Assembly: GCF_001499965.1 (NCBI RefSeq)
Contig: NZ_LQIT01000017.1
Coordinates: forward strand, 1-64,000
Reading direction: 5' to 3'
DNA length: 64,000 nt
Origin: Mycobacterium sp. GA-2829
Lineage (GTDB): Bacteria; Actinomycetota; Actinomycetes; Mycobacteriales; Mycobacteriaceae
A program made the position numbers and the translations under genes. This document shows positions 1 through 8,307 of this stretch, one piece after another (position 1 is the first letter of the stretch; each line of letters opens with the position of its first letter). The notes under the pieces are model-generated. The model had not been told where the DNA came from. It saw nothing but the letters and a program-made list of their open reading frames with translations, and did not search any database.

Positions 1-899
1 CCCGACCGACACACGCGTGCCCGCGTCCCCCCGCCCCCCCCCGCCGACCGGCGCCCCCGCCCGCACCGGCCCCGGCCGATCCCAATGCGGCCCCGCCTGC
101 ACCACCGGCACCGGCTCCCGGGCCCGCTCCGGCCGATCCCAATGCGGCGCCGCCGGCTCCGGCTGATCCGAACGCGGCCCCGCCCGCCGATCCGAACGCC
201 GCTCCGCCGGCGCCTGCCCCCGATCCGGGGCGCGTGGACAACGCCGCGGGTGGCTTCAGCTACGTCGTCCCCGCGGGTTGGAAGGTCTCCGACGCGACCA
301 ACCTGTCCTACGGTCAGGCGCTGCTGACCCGGATTCCGCCGGAGGGTGTCACCGACCCGCCGAACGACACCAGCGTGCTGCTGGGCCGGCTGGACCTGAA
401 GCTGTTCGCCGGGGCCGAGACCGACAACGCCAAGGCCGCCAACCGGCTGGCGTCGGACATGGGCGAGTTCTTCATGCCCTTCCCGGGGACCCGCATCAAC
501 CAGTCGACGACCCAGCTCAACGCCGACGGCATGCCGGGTACCGCGTCCTACTACGAGGTGAAGTTCACCGACACCAACAAACCGACCGGACAGATCTGGG
601 CGGGTGTGGTGGGCAACCCCGTCGCACCGGGCACCCCGCGCGGTCAGCGGACGCCTGAGCGCTGGTTCGTGGTGTGGCTGGGTTCGGCCAACAACCCGGT
701 CGACCGGGATGCGGCGACGGCACTGGCCAACTCGATCCGGCCGTGGTCGCCCCCGCCGCCTCCGCCGCCCCCGGCACCGGGTGATCCGAACGCGGCGCCG
801 CCGCCCCCCGACCCGAACGCGCCGCCGGCCCGTCCGGGTGTCGGGGTGGCCGTCCCGGTCGCGCCCGAGAACGCCCCCGGGATGCTCCCGCCGGGCTGA
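1..899 (+). CDS. apa: Alanine/proline-rich secreted glycoprotein Apa (5'-truncated by window edge)
   Basis: Reading frame is open from base 3 to the TGA at 897-899; start codon and signal peptide lie outside the window. The N-terminal part is Pro/Ala-rich with repeated DPNAAPP units (bases ~78-225). A globular domain starts near base 232 ([16 protein letters not shown]) and contains [25 protein letters not shown] and [15 protein letters not shown], followed by a second Pro-rich tail. This architecture and these motifs match mycobacterial Apa (fibronectin-attachment protein, MPT32/ModD), a secreted O-mannosylated antigen; the role is known from the family, not shown here. Long C runs at bases 27-42 make the frame of the first ~15 codons uncertain. 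Confidence 0.93.
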   Translation, partial: RPTHACPRPPAPPRRPAPPPAPAPADPNAAPPAPPAPAPGPAPADPNAAPPAPADPNAAPPADPNAAPPAPAPDPGRVDNAAGGFSYVVPAGWKVSDATNLSYGQALLTRIPPEGVTDPPNDTSVLLGRLDLKLFAGAETDNAKAANRLASDMGEFFMPFPGTRINQSTTQLNADGMPGTASYYEVKFTDTNKPTGQIWAGVVGNPVAPGTPRGQRTPERWFVVWLGSANNPVDRDAATALANSIRPWSPPPPPPPPAPGDPNAAPPPPDPNAPPARPGVGVAVPVAPENAPGMLPPG

Positions 900-933
900 C
901 GTCGACGATCGACCGATCCCGTGCGTCGGGCCG

Positions 934-1191
934 TCAGGGCCCGACGTACGGGATCTGTCCGTTGAGGTTGTTCACGTTGAGGATGTAGCAGTTCGTGCCG
1001 CCGAATCCCATGGCACCGGCGGTCACGCAGCGCTCGAACGCGCCGTCTCCGCCGATCGGACCGTCGCACGTCGTGCCGCCACCCCAGGGTGTCCAGCCGC
1101 CCTGACAACCCGCCACGGCCGGTGCCGCGGTGCCCACTGCGATACCGCCGGCCAGCAGCGCGCCGGCCGCCAGTGCGGTGAGTGCCTTCAT
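934..1191 (-). CDS. Small secreted cysteine-containing protein (CDGP-type)
   Basis: 85 residues starting at the ATG at 1191, behind a strong ribosome site (GGAGGAAGGGG). Residues 1-27 form a Sec signal peptide (MKALTALAAGALLAGG.. ending APAVA-G). The mature part is about 58 residues, Gly-rich, with four cysteines in CQGGW, TTCDGP, ERCVT and NCYI, so two disulfides are plausible. The CDGP motif resembles a family of small exported mycobacterial proteins of unknown function. An in-frame upstream extension to 1344 is rejected because the ribosome site and signal peptide fix this start. A 23-bp palindrome lies 58 bp upstream. It converges on apa with a 34-bp gap. Confidence 0.8.
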   Translation of the reverse strand: MKALTALAAGALLAGGIAVGTAAPAVAGCQGGWTPWGGGTTCDGPIGGDGAFERCVTAGAMGFGGTNCYILNVNNLNGQIPYVGP

Positions 1192-1549
1192 GTCATACCC
1201 CTTCCTCCCACGCGTGGCCGACGGGCGGCGACGCGAACCGATCACATTGCTGAAGCAAACTTTGCTGCAGCGTAAGAGTGAACAGAGTTTCCAGTGGGGT
1301 TTGTGTGACTGAAGTGGCGCTGTTCGGGCCGTGAACGGCCGCAAATCCTCGGGCCCGCCACCCGCCGCACCGGCTGTCCGGCGCTTCGTCTCTGCCTGTC
1401 AGGGCAGTATTTGCGCTATTCACCTTCACCCCCGCCGTCGGCCTCATGCGGTCGCGACACCGAACCGGGTGACTGCCTGAGGCTGCCGAACTTCCTCAGG
1501 GTAGCGCTGAGATGACGTTCGCGAAAGTTTGCTCAGAGCGAACGGTCGG
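1192..1549. other. Non-coding stretch of 358 bp upstream of the CDGP gene
   Basis: No convincing gene is seen; the short frames here lack ribosome sites and continue out of neighbouring genes. The CDGP-proximal part carries the palindrome at 1249-1271 and is lower in GC than its surroundings, as expected of a promoter region. Nothing recognisable is seen in 1320-1549. Confidence 0.6.
1249..1271. promoter_or_regulatory. 23-bp near-perfect palindrome, candidate operator of the CDGP gene
   Basis: Half-sites GCTGAAGCAAA and TTTGCTGCAGC are inverted around C1260, with 10 of 11 pairs matching. It lies 58 bp upstream of the CDGP start codon, where a promoter-overlapping operator would be expected. 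The binding protein is not identifiable from sequence. Confidence 0.55.
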
Positions 1550-1951
1550 TCACAGTGCGGCGGACACCGCGCCGAGCCGTCCGACGAGGTCGCCGCGGCC
1601 GTACCGGTAGAGCGGTCCGGTGCCGTCGGCGAGGATGCGGTGCAACCGGGCGACGCCGCGTGCACTGACGGGTGCGGGTGCGCGCAGCCGGGCCACCACG
1701 TCGCCGATCGCGGTCCGTGCAGCGTCGACATTGGCGCGATGGATGGGGGACCGCAGGGCGATCAGGCCCGTCCGGTCGCCGGAGTCGCGGACCGCGTCGC
1801 AGAGCGTTCGCGCCAGCGCCTCGCGGTGGCGCCGGCTCGTCAGCTGTGTCGCGCGCGCCGCGAGCGCCGTCCCCGGGTGGGTGGGCGCCCCGACCGCCAA
1901 TGCGGCGTCGAGTCGAGACGCTCGGACCATGGCCAGGCACTTCGTCATCAT
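1550..1951 (-). CDS. Hypothetical protein, 133 aa
   Basis: Start taken at the ATG at 1951 because GGAG sits about eight bases upstream; a GTG at 1960 is the alternative. The product is Ala/Arg-rich, largely helical in composition, with no signal peptide, membrane segment or recognisable domain. It is divergent from the CGNR-type regulator and shares with it an intergenic region occupied by two tandem 29-bp repeats, so it is probably controlled by that regulator. The function is unknown and the gene call itself is moderate, since the opposite strand is also open here. Confidence 0.5.
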   Translation of the reverse strand: MMTKCLAMVRASRLDAALAVGAPTHPGTALAARATQLTSRRHREALARTLCDAVRDSGDRTGLIALRSPIHRANVDAARTAIGDVVARLRAPAPVSARGVARLHRILADGTGPLYRYGRGDLVGRLGAVSAAL

Positions 1952-1971
1952 GGGACTCACTCCGTTGTGTC

Positions 1972-2030
1972 GTGACTAGTGAAAACGTTATACCGGTCAT
2001 GGTGACTGGTCAAGACGTTTAGCCGGTCAC
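1972..2030. promoter_or_regulatory. Tandem pair of 29-bp operator-like repeats between divergent genes
   Basis: Two copies at 1972-2000 and 2002-2030, separated by one base, share most positions (both begin GTGACT, contain ACGTT and end CCGGTCAY). Each is itself an imperfect palindrome with GTGAC..GG and CC..GTCAC outer arms. They fill the space between the hypothetical gene (start 1951) and the CGNR gene (start 2049), fitting autoregulation plus control of the divergent gene. Confidence 0.6.
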
Positions 2031-2048
2031 GCGAGTAGGGTGGATGCC

Positions 2049-2696
2049 ATGACTAGGGAGCCCGGGCAGTGGACGGCCGACAATGAGGTGCGGCCGGCGC
2101 CCGCACCGCTGGATCGGGTTCAGTCGCTGGTCAACACCGTCGACATGGAGATCGGGCAGGACCGCCTGGCGCGGCTCGAGGATGCGCGGCCGTGGCTGGT
2201 CGGGCAGGGCCTTCTCGACGCAGGGGCCGACGCCGCGCTGACCGAGGGCGAGCTGGGTCGCATCCGGGAGGTGCGTGAGGCGTTTCGCGCGCTGCTCGTC
2301 CACAACGCCGGCGGCCCGCCGGCCGCTCCGGACCAGGTGGCGGTCCTCGCCGAGGTCGCCGCGGCGGGTGAGTTGCGCGCCGCGATCGGCGGCGACGGGG
2401 TGGTCGCGATGAGGGCGGTCGGCACGGCACCGATGGAACGGCTGGCCGAACTGCTCGTGGTGGTGCGGGACGCACAGCGCGACGGGACCTGGGAGCGGCT
2501 CAAGGCGTGCGGGAACGTGGACTGCCGGTGGGCGTTCTACGACCGGTCCCGCAACCGCGGCGGTGCGTGGTGCGATATGGCGGCCTGTGGAAACCGACTC
2601 AAGAATCGTGACTTCCGGGCCCGCAATCGCGCGGCCGGATCAGACCGACAGGTGCCAGACCAGGGCGGCCGCCAGCGCGCCCATCCCGTTGAGTGA
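2049..2696 (+). CDS. CGNR zinc-finger (ABATE-type) transcriptional regulator
   Basis: 215 residues. The C-terminal region holds the zinc-finger signature KACGNVDCRWAFYDRSRN...WCDMAACGNRLKNR (about residues 155-190), with four cysteines and the CGNR motif that names the family. The N-terminal ~140 residues correspond to the variable ABATE-type ligand or stress domain. Start ATG 2049 is preceded by AGGG at good spacing; a GTG at 2040 is the alternative. The 3' end overlaps the convergent CAAX-protease gene by 57 bp. The tandem 29-bp repeat directly upstream is the likely autoregulatory site. The effector is unknown. Confidence 0.85.
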   Translation: MTREPGQWTADNEVRPAPAPLDRVQSLVNTVDMEIGQDRLARLEDARPWLVGQGLLDAGADAALTEGELGRIREVREAFRALLVHNAGGPPAAPDQVAVLAEVAAAGELRAAIGGDGVVAMRAVGTAPMERLAELLVVVRDAQRDGTWERLKACGNVDCRWAFYDRSRNRGGAWCDMAACGNRLKNRDFRARNRAAGSDRQVPDQGGRQRAHPVE

Positions 2697-3428
2697 CCAG
2701 TGCAGCGCGATCGGCGCCAGCAGGCTGCCGCTGCGCTTGCGCAGCCAGGTGAACACGAAACCGGCGATGCCCGTGGCCACCACCGCGAGCACCACCCCGG
2801 CCACTGTGCCCAGCACCCCGCCGCCGAACAACCGGGTGAAGCCGACGTTACTGCTGGTCAAGCCCAGCGAGGTGGCGATGTGCCACAGCCCGAACAGTAG
2901 GGACCCCGCCGCCGCGACCCCGCGGAACCCCCACGCCCGTTCCAGCGCACCGTGCAGCACGCCGCGGAACGCCAACTCCTCGGGGATCACGGTCTGCAGC
3001 GGGATCACGACCATCGAGGCGATCAGTGCGCCCGAGATCGTCGCGTAGTTGTTGTTCATGAACATCGGACGCGTCCATGGCAGCAGCGCGCCGATGGCGA
3101 TCACCGACAGCACCACACCGACGGCCGCCAGCGCGTACCCGGCCCCGGTGCGCCAGTGCGCGCGGCCCAACCCGAGTTCGGTCCAGCCCAGTCCGCGCCT
3201 GCGGATCAGGATCAACAGGCCGATGGCCGCCGCGGGCACCGTCGCGATACTCGCCCAGGGGGTGGTGAAGTGGGCGACGAGATTGGTGATCACCAGCACC
3301 GCGACGACGACGGCGATGTCGACGTACACCCGCATCCGCGGCGCGCTCGTCGGGGAAGGGGCGGTAACGGCAGTCATCCGGACCGATGGTACCGGCGTAT
3401 CTCCTGCCATCACGCGGTCGCTCATTCG
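2640..3428 (-). CDS. CPBP-family intramembrane (CAAX-type) protease
   Basis: 262 residues, strongly hydrophobic, with roughly eight membrane segments. Family motifs are present in order: PEELAFRG (EExxxR), LLFGLWH (FxxxH) and ALHWSLN, the glutamates and histidines thought to form the CPBP/Abi active site. The start at 3428 is chosen because its ATG overlaps the phosphoketolase stop (ATGA), implying translational coupling; ATG 3377, just before the first hydrophobic stretch, is a credible shorter start. Such proteins process prenylated or membrane peptides or act in self-immunity in other bacteria; its substrate here cannot be told. Confidence 0.85.
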   Translation of the reverse strand, partial: RMSDRVMAGDTPVPSVRMTAVTAPSPTSAPRMRVYVDIAVVVAVLVITNLVAHFTTPWASIATVPAAAIGLLILIRRRGLGWTELGLGRAHWRTGAGYALAAVGVVLSVIAIGALLPWTRPMFMNNNYATISGALIASMVVIPLQTVIPEELAFRGVLHGALERAWGFRGVAAAGSLLFGLWHIATSLGLTSSNVGFTRLFGGGVLGTVAGVVLAVVATGIAGFVFTWLRKRSGSLLAPIALHWSLNGMGALAAALVWHLSV

Positions 3429-5842
3429 TTGTCGCCGGTGTCCTGCGCCATCGACTGCGTACCGTCGGGCCGGTAGCCGCTGTCCCAGCTCCACCCCGAG
3501 ATAGCCGGATCGTCCTCCCCGTGCTCACGGGTGTAGGCGCGGGCGGCCATCCTGGCGTCGGCCATCTCCTGACGCAGGCCGGCGGCGGTGCTGCCCAGGC
3601 CCGCGACCCGGTCGATGACGTCCATGACGAGGTGGAACCGGTCGAGGTCGTTGAGCATGACCATGTCGAACGGGGTCGTGGTGGTGCCGCGCTCCTTGAA
3701 ACCCCGCACGTGCAGTTGGGCGTGGTTGGCGTGCCGGTAGGCCAGCCGGTGGATCAGCCACGGATAACCGTGGTAGGCGAAGATCACCGGCTTGTCGGTG
3801 GTGAAGATCGAGTCGAACTCCCGGTCCGACAGCCCGTGCGGGTGCTCGGAGTCGGGCTGCAGCCGCATGATGTCGACGACGTTGACCACCCGCACCTTGA
3901 GGTCGGGGAGCCTGCGGCGCAGGATGTCCGCGGCGGCCACGGTCTCGAGGGTGGGGATGTCGCCTGCACAGGCCAGCACGACGTCGGGTTCTCCGGTGGT
4001 GTTGCTCGCCCACTCCCAGATGCCGAGGCCGCGGGTGCAGTGTGCGATCGCTTCGTCCATCGACAGGTAGGTCAGCGCCGGCTGCTTACCCGCCACGATG
4101 ACGTTGACGTACTGGCGGCTGCGCAGGCAGTGGTCGGCGACCGACAGCAGCGTGTTCGCGTCCGGCGGCAGGTACACCCGCACCACCTCGGCACGCTTGT
4201 TGGCGACGTGGTCGATGAAGCCGGGGTCCTGATGGGACGCGCCGTTGTGGTCCTGGCGCCAGACGTGGGACGTCAGTAGGTAGTTCAGCGACGCGATCGG
4301 CCGCCGCCACGACAGGTGGGAGCTGCTCGACAGCCATTTGGCGTGCTGGTTGAGCATCGAGTCGACGATGTGCACGAACGCCTCGTAGCAGTTGAACAGC
4401 CCGTGCCTGCCGGTGAGCAGGTAACCCTCGAGCCAGCCCTGACAGAGATGCTCGGAGAGCACCTCCATCACCCGGCCCGCCGGTGCGAGGTGTTCGTCGT
4501 CCGGGCTGACCTCGGCCATCCACGCCTTGTCGCTGGCCTCGAACACCGGTGACAGCCGGTTGGACGCGGTCTCGTCGGGACCCATGATCCGGAACCGGTC
4601 CTGGTTGCGGACGATCACGTCGCGCAGGAAGGTCCCGAGCACCTTGGTGGCCTCGGCGCTCTCGGACCCCGGTTCGTCGACCGGCACCGCGTAGTCGCGG
4701 AAATCGGGCAGGTCGAGGTCGCGCAGGAGCACACCCCCGTTGGCGTGCGGGTTGTCGCTCATCCGGCGGTGGCCCTCGGGCGCAAGCGCCTTGAGTTCGG
4801 GGATGAGCCTGCCGTCGTCGTCGAACAGTTCCTCGGGGCGGTAGCTGCGCAACCATTCTTCGAGTTGGGCCATGTGTTCGGCGTTGGTGCGGGTCTCCGA
4901 CAGCGGCACCTGGTGCGAGCGCCAGGTGCCCTCCACCTTCTTGCCGTCCACCTCGCGCGGACCGGTCCAGCCCTTGGGGGTGCGCAGCACGATCATCGGC
5001 CACAGCGGCCTACCGGACTCACCGTCGAGGCGGGCCGCGCGCTGGATGGCGGCGATCTGGTCGAAGCACTCGTCGAGTGCGGCGGCCATCTGCTGGTGCA
5101 CGTTCGCCGGATCGTCACCGGCGACGGTGATCGGCCGGTAGCCGTAGCCGTGGAACAGCGACTCCAGCTCGTCCTGTGGAATCCGCGCCAGTACAGTGGG
5201 ATTGGCGATCTTGTAGCTGTTCAGGTGCAGGATCGGCAGCACCGCACCGTCGGTCACCGGGTCGAGGAACTTGTTGGAGTGCCAGCTGGCGGCCAGCGGT
5301 CCGGTCTCGGCCTCGCCGTCGCCGATCACGCAGGCCACCACGAGATCCGGATTGTCGAAGGCCGCGCCGTAGGCGTGCACCAGCGCGTAGCCCAGCTCAC
5401 CGCCCTCGTGGATCGAACCCGGTGTCTCCGACGCGACGTGGCTCGGGATGCCGCCCGGAAACGAGAACTGGCGGAACAACTTTCGCAGCCCGTCCACGTC
5501 CTCGCCGATCCCGGTGTACACCTCGCTGTAGGTGCCCTCGAGGTAGGCGTTGGCCACGAGGCCGGGGCCGCCGTGGCCGGGGCCGGTGATGTAGATGACG
5601 TCGGCGTCGCGGTCGCGGATGATCCGGTTGAGGTGCGCGTAGACGAGGTTGAGGCCCGGTGTGGTGCCCCAGTGTCCGAGCAGTCGCGGTTTGACGTGTT
5701 CGGGGTTCAGCTTTTCCCGCAGCAGCGGATTGTCGAGCAGGTAGATCTGCCCGACGGACAGATAGTTGGCGGCGCGCCAGTAGGCGTCGAGGAGCCGCAG
5801 TTCCTCATCGGACAGTGTGGGGGCAAACGTGGTTTCACTCAT
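3422..5842 (-). CDS. xfp: Xylulose 5-phosphate/fructose 6-phosphate phosphoketolase
   Basis: 806 residues, the usual length of the family. Thiamine diphosphate-dependent; cleaves xylulose 5-phosphate (and often fructose 6-phosphate) with phosphate to acetyl phosphate plus an aldose phosphate. Diagnostic stretches: [10 protein letters not shown] near residue 70, [11 protein letters not shown] near 100, [11 protein letters not shown] (TPP-binding GDGE type) near 190, [13 protein letters not shown], and [10 protein letters not shown] in the pyrimidine-binding domain. Start ATG 5842 is preferred over an upstream in-frame ATG at 5875 because family members begin close to it. Co-transcribed with the CAAX protease by stop-start overlap. 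About 3.5 kb from the polyol operon, whose kinase could supply xylulose 5-phosphate. Confidence 0.95.
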   Translation of the reverse strand: MSETTFAPTLSDEELRLLDAYWRAANYLSVGQIYLLDNPLLREKLNPEHVKPRLLGHWGTTPGLNLVYAHLNRIIRDRDADVIYITGPGHGGPGLVANAYLEGTYSEVYTGIGEDVDGLRKLFRQFSFPGGIPSHVASETPGSIHEGGELGYALVHAYGAAFDNPDLVVACVIGDGEAETGPLAASWHSNKFLDPVTDGAVLPILHLNSYKIANPTVLARIPQDELESLFHGYGYRPITVAGDDPANVHQQMAAALDECFDQIAAIQRAARLDGESGRPLWPMIVLRTPKGWTGPREVDGKKVEGTWRSHQVPLSETRTNAEHMAQLEEWLRSYRPEELFDDDGRLIPELKALAPEGHRRMSDNPHANGGVLLRDLDLPDFRDYAVPVDEPGSESAEATKVLGTFLRDVIVRNQDRFRIMGPDETASNRLSPVFEASDKAWMAEVSPDDEHLAPAGRVMEVLSEHLCQGWLEGYLLTGRHGLFNCYEAFVHIVDSMLNQHAKWLSSSSHLSWRRPIASLNYLLTSHVWRQDHNGASHQDPGFIDHVANKRAEVVRVYLPPDANTLLSVADHCLRSRQYVNVIVAGKQPALTYLSMDEAIAHCTRGLGIWEWASNTTGEPDVVLACAGDIPTLETVAAADILRRRLPDLKVRVVNVVDIMRLQPDSEHPHGLSDREFDSIFTTDKPVIFAYHGYPWLIHRLAYRHANHAQLHVRGFKERGTTTTPFDMVMLNDLDRFHLVMDVIDRVAGLGSTAAGLRQEMADARMAARAYTREHGEDDPAISGWSWDSGYRPDGTQSMAQDTGDNE

Positions 5843-6010
5843 CGGTGTCCCGTCGGTTGGACTGCTCGTGTTCAAGCGATTCTCATCGGCGCATTCTGGT
5901 CGAACATCGTGAACAGCGCGTGAGTTCTCCGTACCCGGTTGGGTGTCGCTTTATGTGCCTACTCGGTGCCCGCGTCCCGAGCCCCCCGGCCGGTCAGGCA
6001 CACTGGATGT

Positions 6011-6024
6011 TTGACACCTGTCAA
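6011..6024. promoter_or_regulatory. Perfect 14-bp palindrome TTGACACCTGTCAA upstream of thiolase-like gene
   Basis: TTGACA-CC-TGTCAA lies 19 bp before the thiolase-like start codon and 9 bp before its ribosome site. Position and symmetry suit a repressor operator overlapping the transcription start; the left arm is also a perfect -35-like hexamer. The binding protein is unknown. Confidence 0.5.
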
Positions 6025-6043
6025 TTCGCGTAGAGGAGCTTTG

Positions 6044-7522
6044 ATGGCGTCACCCGCACACACCCCCGTGCTCGTCGGCTACGGACAGGTCAACCAGCAC
6101 GAGGAGCGGCCCGAGGTCGAACCCGTCGATTTGATGGAGGCGGCGGCGCGGGAAGCCGCCGACGCGCGGGTGCTCGAGGCGGTCGACGCGGTGCGGGTGG
6201 TCAACCTGCTGTCCTGGCGCTACCGCGACCCTGGCCTGCTGCTCGCCCAGCGCATCGGTGCGTCGAAGGCGACGACCCGCTACACCGGCATCGGCGGCAA
6301 TGTGCCACAGAGCCTGGTCAACCAGGCGTGCCTGGACATCCAGTCCGGCAGGCACGGGGTGGTGCTGATCGCCGGAGCCGAGACCTGGCGCACTCGGACC
6401 CGGTTGCGGGCGCGAGGCGCGCGGCCCGGCTGGACCCGACAGGACGAATCCGTGCCCATGGCCGAGGGCGGCGACGAGAACGTGCCGATGGCCGGTGACG
6501 CCGAGAACCGCATCGACCTCGACCGGCCGTCGTACGTCTACCCGATGTTCGAACAGGCGGTGCGGATCGCCGCGGGGGAGACGCCCGACGAGCACCGCCG
6601 CCGCATCGGCGAGCTGTGGGCGCAGTTCTCGGCGGTCGCCGCCGACAATCCGCACGCCTGGCGGCGCGACGCGCTCGCCGCCGACGCGATCTGGCAACCC
6701 AGTGAGCAGAACCGGATGATCAGCTGGCCCTATCCGAAGCTGATGAACTCCAACAACATGGTCGACCAGGGTGCGGTGCTGATCCTCACTTCGGTCGAGA
6801 ATGCCCGCAAGCTGCAGATCCCCTCGGACCGCTGGGTCTTCCCGTACGCGGGCACCGACTCCCATGACACCTACGCGATCGGCGAGCGGGCAGAGTTCCA
6901 CCGCTCACCGGCCATCCGGATCGCCGGGCAGCGTGCGCTGGAGCTGGCGGGCACCGCGATCGAGGACGTCGACCTGATCGACGTGTACTCGTGCTTCCCC
7001 TCGGCGGTGCAGGTGGCGGCCACCGAATTGGGTCTGCCCGTCGGCGATCCGAACCGTCCGCTCACCGTCACGGGCGGGCTGACGTTCGCCGGCGGCCCGT
7101 GGAACAACTACGTCTCGCACTCGATCGCCACGATGGCCGAGCGATTGGCCGCCGCCCCGGGGAAGCGTGGCCTGATCACCGCGAACGGCGGCTACCTCAC
7201 CAAGCACAGCTTCGGGGTGTACGGCACCGAACCGCCCGAGCGCGAATTTCGTTGGCAGGACGTGCAATCGGAGGTCGACCAAGAGCCCACCCGCACGCTG
7301 GACGTGCAGTGGTCCGGCGTCGGGACGGTCGAGTCGTGGACCACGCCGTACAACCGCGACGGGGTGCCGGAGAAGGCGTTCCTCGCGGTGCGCACCCCGG
7401 ACGACCACCGCACGCTCGCGGTGATCGTCGACCCCGACGACGCCGCGGCCTCGGTGGCGGACGACATCGCCGGGGCGAAGGTGACGGTGCACGAGGACGG
7501 CACCGCCCGCCTGGCTATTTGA
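6044..7522 (+). CDS. Thiolase-like (SCP2-thiolase type) protein
   Basis: 492 residues from ATG 6044, preceded by GAGGAG at five bases. Thiolase fold features are visible: GGNVPQSLVNQACLDIQSG and VVLIAGAETW in the N-terminal half, IDVYSCFPSAVQVAA and GGLTFAGGPWNNY in the C-terminal half. The position of the nucleophilic cysteine of true thiolases (V-C-x-S-G-L) is occupied by a Gly/Asn stretch, so ordinary acetyl-CoA acetyltransferase chemistry is doubtful. A similar protein (Rv1867, from memory) exists in M. tuberculosis. Its last codons overlap the convergent SDR gene by 8 bp. It acts presumably in lipid or CoA-ester metabolism; the exact reaction is unknown. Confidence 0.8.
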   Translation: MASPAHTPVLVGYGQVNQHEERPEVEPVDLMEAAAREAADARVLEAVDAVRVVNLLSWRYRDPGLLLAQRIGASKATTRYTGIGGNVPQSLVNQACLDIQSGRHGVVLIAGAETWRTRTRLRARGARPGWTRQDESVPMAEGGDENVPMAGDAENRIDLDRPSYVYPMFEQAVRIAAGETPDEHRRRIGELWAQFSAVAADNPHAWRRDALAADAIWQPSEQNRMISWPYPKLMNSNNMVDQGAVLILTSVENARKLQIPSDRWVFPYAGTDSHDTYAIGERAEFHRSPAIRIAGQRALELAGTAIEDVDLIDVYSCFPSAVQVAATELGLPVGDPNRPLTVTGGLTFAGGPWNNYVSHSIATMAERLAAAPGKRGLITANGGYLTKHSFGVYGTEPPEREFRWQDVQSEVDQEPTRTLDVQWSGVGTVESWTTPYNRDGVPEKAFLAVRTPDDHRTLAVIVDPDDAAASVADDIAGAKVTVHEDGTARLAI

Positions 7523-8282
7523 TCGTGTAGCCGCCGTCGACCACCAGGTCGGCGCCTGTCACCATCGCCGCCGCGTCGGACGCGAGATACACTGCTGCAG
7601 CGGCGATCTCGGCCGGGTAGGCGAACCGGCCGACCGGGATCAGCTTCTTGAGGGCGTCGCCTTTGGGGTTGTCCCAGGCCTTGATGCCGAGGTCGGTGAG
7701 CACCACGGTGGGGGAGATCGAGTTCACCCGTACTCCCCTGCCACCCCACTCGGCGGCGAGGACCTTGGTGAGCCCCACGACGCCGAACTTCGAGGCGCAG
7801 TACGCGACGTGCTCGTCGATCGCGACGGTCGCGGCTTGGGACGCCATGTTGATGATGGCGCCGCGGCCTGCGGCGAGCATGTGCCTGCCCACGGCCTGGC
7901 TCATCTGGAACGTGCCGGTCAGGTTGATCGCGATCGTGTCGTCCCAGAACTTCTGCGACAGCTCCTCGGCCGGGGCCAGGCGGGCGATGCCTGCGCTGTT
8001 GACCAGGATGTCGATGCGCCCGAACGCCTCGGCCACCGCGTCGACGGTGGCGGTGACGGATGCGGAATCGCTGACGTCGCAAACGAATCCGCGGCTCTCG
8101 GTGGGCAGCGAATCCGCGGTCTGCTGGGCGCCTGCCTCGTTGAGGTCGGCGACGGCCAGGCGCGCGCCCTTGGCGGCGAACGCCGAGGCGATCGCCGCGC
8201 CGATGCCGGAGGCCCCGCCGGTGACCAGTGCGACCTTTCCGGACAGAGCGAAGTCGAGGTCGACAGTCGGTTCGGCGGTCAT
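7515..8282 (-). CDS. Short-chain dehydrogenase/reductase of the polyol locus
   Basis: 255 residues with the classical SDR signature: TGGASGIG (residues ~21-28), an aspartate at the end of beta-2 (VADLNEAG) favouring NAD(H), NSAG, catalytic Ser in NMASQA and YCASK. It ends in VVDGGYTIK, typical of sugar or polyol oxidoreductases. Its start is 25 bp downstream of the SorC/DeoR-type regulator, so both should share a transcript divergent from the main catabolic operon. Likely oxidises a sugar alcohol or ketose intermediate of the pathway; the precise substrate is not readable from sequence. Confidence 0.88.
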   Translation of the reverse strand: MTAEPTVDLDFALSGKVALVTGGASGIGAAIASAFAAKGARLAVADLNEAGAQQTADSLPTESRGFVCDVSDSASVTATVDAVAEAFGRIDILVNSAGIARLAPAEELSQKFWDDTIAINLTGTFQMSQAVGRHMLAAGRGAIINMASQAATVAIDEHVAYCASKFGVVGLTKVLAAEWGGRGVRVNSISPTVVLTDLGIKAWDNPKGDALKKLIPVGRFAYPAEIAAAAVYLASDAAAMVTGADLVVDGGYTIK

Positions 8283-8307
8283 GGAAATCCTTCCGGTAGA
8301 GCGGTTT

